6,513 nt of DNA, from the NCBI GenBank assembly GCA_002404055.1, contig DHIZ01000129.1:1-6513 (forward strand). The letters run 5' to 3'. The translations under genes were made by a program, and so were the position numbers. Within the stretch, counting starts at the first letter, position 1. Each line of letters opens with the position of its first letter. This stretch comes from Chloroflexi bacterium UBA4733 (GTDB lineage: Bacteria > Chloroflexota > UBA4733). The notes beneath the pieces are model-generated. The model was not told where the DNA came from. It saw only the letters and a program-made list of their open reading frames with translations, and did no database searches. This document shows, in pieces, positions 4,631 through 6,513 of the stretch.

Positions 4631-6052
4631 TTAGGAGGAGGTAAACGGACCCAGCAAGGTGTCCGGGGTGAGCAGGCGAGCGCCGACGCGACTGGCCCAC
4701 TGGCGAACCCGCTCGGTGTGGCCGCCCTTGCTGAAGAGGAGGTGGGTGACGTCGGGCAGAACGAGGTTGCCAAGGGCCTGTACGTGCCCGAGGTAACGCT
4801 CCAGCTCGTTCCAGTCTAGTGGTTGGGCTTGCCATTTGCATTCGCCGCAGATCGCCACCTTTCCTTCGGCGTCCAGGCCCACGACATCGAGCTCGTGATC
4901 CGGGTTCCACCATGAGCCGACGCGACCGACCGGCGCCGGCAGGGCGCCGGCGGCACTGGCCAGGCGTACCCAGTCGCGGCAGATGGTTTCGAATGAAGGG
5001 CCGAGGTGCTCAGGCAACGCGGCCATGATGGAGTCGACCACGCGTTCGGCGTCACCAAACTCGATGTGACCCTGGTTCGGTTCGATGAAGCGAAACCAGA
5101 AGCGAAAGAAATGGTCGCTGAGGTGATATTGCGTGAAGTACGTCCGGCTCTCTCGCGTTTCGGTCACCGGCAGCACACGTTCGACCAGGCCGAGGTCGCC
5201 GATGAGCCGTTCCATCGGCCGGGTCAAAGCGGCGGTCGTGAGCCCCGTGGCCTGGGCGATGTCGGACCAACGGTGGTGGCCGCGAGCGATGGCGCGAAGG
5301 AGACGCATGGCCAGCGTTGCATCGTAGCTCTCATGGTGCGCAGCAAAGATGGCCTGTGGTTCGACGTAGAGCCGGGCGGACGGGCTGGCGATGGCCTCCA
5401 GGATGTTCTGCCGAATTGAGCGCTCCGGGCGAAAGAAGGTGAGGTAGAGCGGGATGCCGCCGAGGATGCCGTAGGTCGTCAGCGCGTCGAGCGGGTCCGC
5501 ATAGCCGACGAGCTCGGCGGCGGCGCGGAAATCCAGCGGCCGGACGGCAACGCGGCCGGTAGTGCAGCCGGCCAGGGGAGCGGGGCCGGTGAGCAGGCGC
5601 TCCATCATCTGCACAGCCGAGCCGCAGAGCACGAGCATAATATCGAGCCTTCGTCCCCGCTCGTCCCACCAGTTCTGTAGCACGGAGGGCAGGCTTTCAT
5701 CGCGCGCGACCCAGTAGGGCAATTCGTCCAGCACCAGCAGCAGCCGTTCTGTCGTGGTCAGGCGCGCCACCGTTGTCAGGAGGGCAGGCCAGCTTGCCGG
5801 TGGCTGAGCCTGTAGCACCGGGTCGGCGGAAAGCTCGGCCAGTTGAGCGCCGAGTTGAGGAATTTGCTCGGCGCTGCCCCGCAGTTGGCAGCGGTAGTAG
5901 ACGATGCGCTTGTCGCCGGCGAACTGTTCGAGCAGGAAGGTCTTGCCGACGCGACGACGACCGGTGACGGGAATACACTCCGCACGACCGGAGCGCCAGA
6001 AGCCTTCAAGCGCGGCGAGTTCCCGCTCACGGTCTACAAACCGCTGTTCCAC
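4631..6052 (-). CDS. AAA ATPase with C-terminal DUF234 nuclease-like domain
   Basis: A full-length 473-residue protein of the archaeal-ATPase/DUF234 group. Residues 1-16 give the typical FVDRERELAAL entry. Walker A is GRRRVGKT (31-38), Walker B is LLLVLDELPYW (Asp109-Glu110) and the sensor-1 strand is MLVLCGSA (139-146). TTYGILGGIPLYL (192-204) is the lid signature of this family. A winged-helix segment (WSDIAQATGLTTAALTRPME, about 262-281) follows, then SDHFFRFWFRFI (312-323), the start of DUF234. The C-terminal domain keeps a PD-(D/E)XK arrangement: Glu355, Asp389 in HELDVVGLD, and Glu404-x-Lys406 in GECKW. It therefore probably combines ATP-driven switching with DNA binding or cleavage. 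The biological role of the family is unsettled; defence and mobile-element links have been suggested. GTG start at 6052, with GGGAG 9 bases upstream. No partner gene is adjacent. Confidence 0.92.
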   Translation of the reverse strand: MEQRFVDRERELAALEGFWRSGRAECIPVTGRRRVGKTFLLEQFAGDKRIVYYRCQLRGSAEQIPQLGAQLAELSADPVLQAQPPASWPALLTTVARLTTTERLLLVLDELPYWVARDESLPSVLQNWWDERGRRLDIMLVLCGSAVQMMERLLTGPAPLAGCTTGRVAVRPLDFRAAAELVGYADPLDALTTYGILGGIPLYLTFFRPERSIRQNILEAIASPSARLYVEPQAIFAAHHESYDATLAMRLLRAIARGHHRWSDIAQATGLTTAALTRPMERLIGDLGLVERVLPVTETRESRTYFTQYHLSDHFFRFWFRFIEPNQGHIEFGDAERVVDSIMAALPEHLGPSFETICRDWVRLASAAGALPAPVGRVGSWWNPDHELDVVGLDAEGKVAICGECKWQAQPLDWNELERYLGHVQALGNLVLPDVTHLLFSKGGHTERVRQWASRVGARLLTPDTLLGPFTSS

Positions 6053-6060
6053 TGTGTTTT

Positions 6061-6111
6061 ACTCCCGCATAAATTAGTAACATATGAGTTAGTAATTCGC
6101 TAGGTACTACC
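6061..6111 (-). promoter_or_regulatory. AT-rich upstream region of the ATPase gene with 15-bp spaced repeat
   Basis: This is the only strongly AT-rich patch in the window. On the + strand TTAGTAA occurs at 6074-6080 and 6089-6095, a 15-base period, flanking the palindrome CATATG (6081-6086). GGTA-C-TACC (6103-6111) lies just outside. On the - strand this gives several -10-like hexamers (TAATTT, TATGTT) but no well-spaced -35. It is likely the ATPase promoter; the repeats may be regulator sites. Confidence 0.4.
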
Positions 6112-6144
6112 GCCCGATACCCGCTCGAAGCCAATGCACCCCTT

Positions 6145-6154
6145 CGTGCGCACG
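6145..6154. repeat. Perfect 10-bp palindrome CGTGCGCACG
   Basis: A self-complementary 10-mer in the intergenic region between the ATPase gene and the partial gene at the right edge. In GC-rich DNA such palindromes arise by chance, so a regulatory role is only a possibility. Confidence 0.2.
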
Positions 6155-6182
6155 TCAAAGAATGTGTCTCGCTACGGCAGTC

Positions 6183-6202
6183 CTACCCGCGCCTGCGGGT
6201 AG
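6183..6202. terminator. Perfect stem-loop after the right-edge gene
   Basis: CTACCCGC (6183-6190), loop GCCT, GCGGGTAG (6195-6202): an 8-bp perfect stem with a 4-base loop. It begins 27 bases past the stop codon of the leftward partial gene, where a terminator would be expected. No T-run follows on the - strand, so termination efficiency is uncertain. GC-rich bacteria often use such U-poor hairpins. Confidence 0.5.
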
Positions 6203-6228
6203 CTATCTTCATGGGGCGACGCCTCTAT

Positions 6229-6513
6229 CTATAGGGCCGTGTCGACCTGTGCAGCAAGCTGTGCCCCCGCCGGCACCGGCCCCAGCAGGCTAATGCAGCG
6301 CACGGTTTTCGATAGGCCGGGGTTGAGTTGGTCGTATGGCCCGAAGGCGATGCCCGCAATGGCTCCGCTTGCATTGGTGATGGCCACGCTCAGGAAGCCG
6401 CTATGCGCCGTGGTGTCGGTGTTGGTGATTGTGACCAGAACATACTTGGGATCACTCGGGTCAATTTGCGCTGTGCCCAGTTTGAGAGAGGCGGGTGTCG
6501 TGTGCCCGGCGGA
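6229..6513 (-). CDS. C-terminal part of a probable secreted beta-sandwich protein (partial)
   Basis: The - strand is open from the right edge to a TAG at 6231-6229, giving the last 94 residues of a gene whose start lies outside the window. The composition is strongly protein-like: alternating beta strands (KYVLVTITNTD, GFLSVAITNASG), Thr/Ser/Gly-rich turns and the segment DQLNPGLSKTVRC. This resembles small extracytoplasmic beta-sandwich domains of the FxLYD type, in which a PG-x-S-K/T turn precedes a conserved strand. That match is from memory and tentative. No membrane anchor or catalytic motif is seen. A hairpin follows the stop codon, supporting a true gene end. It has no visible functional link to the ATPase gene, which is transcribed in the same direction downstream. 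Confidence 0.7.
   Translation of the reverse strand, partial: SAGHTTPASLKLGTAQIDPSDPKYVLVTITNTDTTAHSGFLSVAITNASGAIAGIAFGPYDQLNPGLSKTVRCISLLGPVPAGAQLAAQVDTAL

Noticed and set aside
5006..5419. A 137-codon + strand frame within the ATPase gene
   Set aside because: Antisense to the winged-helix and DUF234 parts of the ATPase; no ribosome binding site and no family resemblance.
6074..6095. TTAGTAA repeat as the start of a CRISPR array
   Set aside because: Only two 7-base copies with an 8-base gap; far too short and no array follows.

Overview
The window is GC-rich, with strong G/C bias at third codon positions. Gene content is a mosaic typical of large Chloroflexota-like environmental genomes: a Uma2-type nuclease with a coiled-coil tail, a DUF234 AAA ATPase, a chromosomal toxin-antitoxin pair, a Tat-exported multicopper oxidase remnant and a YdjC-type deacetylase. 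The phylum assignment is inference only; no rRNA or other phylogenetic marker is present.

Left part (1-1575): a degraded accessory segment. The first ~115 codons of a Tat-exported multicopper oxidase start at 37 on the + strand, then family similarity stops abruptly before the first copper-binding motif. Facing it on the - strand is an intact ParE/RelE-type toxin (576-851) and ribbon-helix-helix antitoxin (841-1086) operon. Its upstream region carries a good -10 box abutting a TCACC-TT-GGTGA inverted repeat, which suggests classical autoregulation. Beyond it is a two-helix membrane-protein remnant (about 1341-1500).

Middle part (1575-4619): a leftward group of three genes. Two are neighbouring carboxymuconolactone-decarboxylase/AhpD-like proteins (3627 to 2510), coupled by an ATGA overlap. 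The third is a Uma2-type nuclease with a heptad-repeat C-terminal coiled coil (2402 to 1575), separated from the pair by a 107-bp gap holding a strong hairpin. The AhpD-like pair is asymmetric. The downstream protein has the full Glu-x11-Cys-x2-Cys-x3-His active site. The upstream one keeps Glu, the first Cys and His in register but has Leu for the second Cys. A YdjC/ChbG-like deacetylase is transcribed divergently across a 74-bp intergenic region.

Right part (4620-6513): a full-length AAA ATPase with a DUF234-type C-terminal nuclease-like domain faces the deacetylase (11-bp gap). Its upstream region is the only clearly AT-rich patch in the window. After a hairpin, the C-terminal 94 codons of a further - strand gene run off the right edge. 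They encode a probable secreted beta-sandwich domain.

I see no rRNA, tRNA, CRISPR array or intact insertion sequence. The points most worth following are the half-degenerate AhpD-like pair, the operator architecture of the toxin-antitoxin module, the repeat-built coiled coil on the Uma2 protein, and the broken genes on either side of the toxin-antitoxin module.
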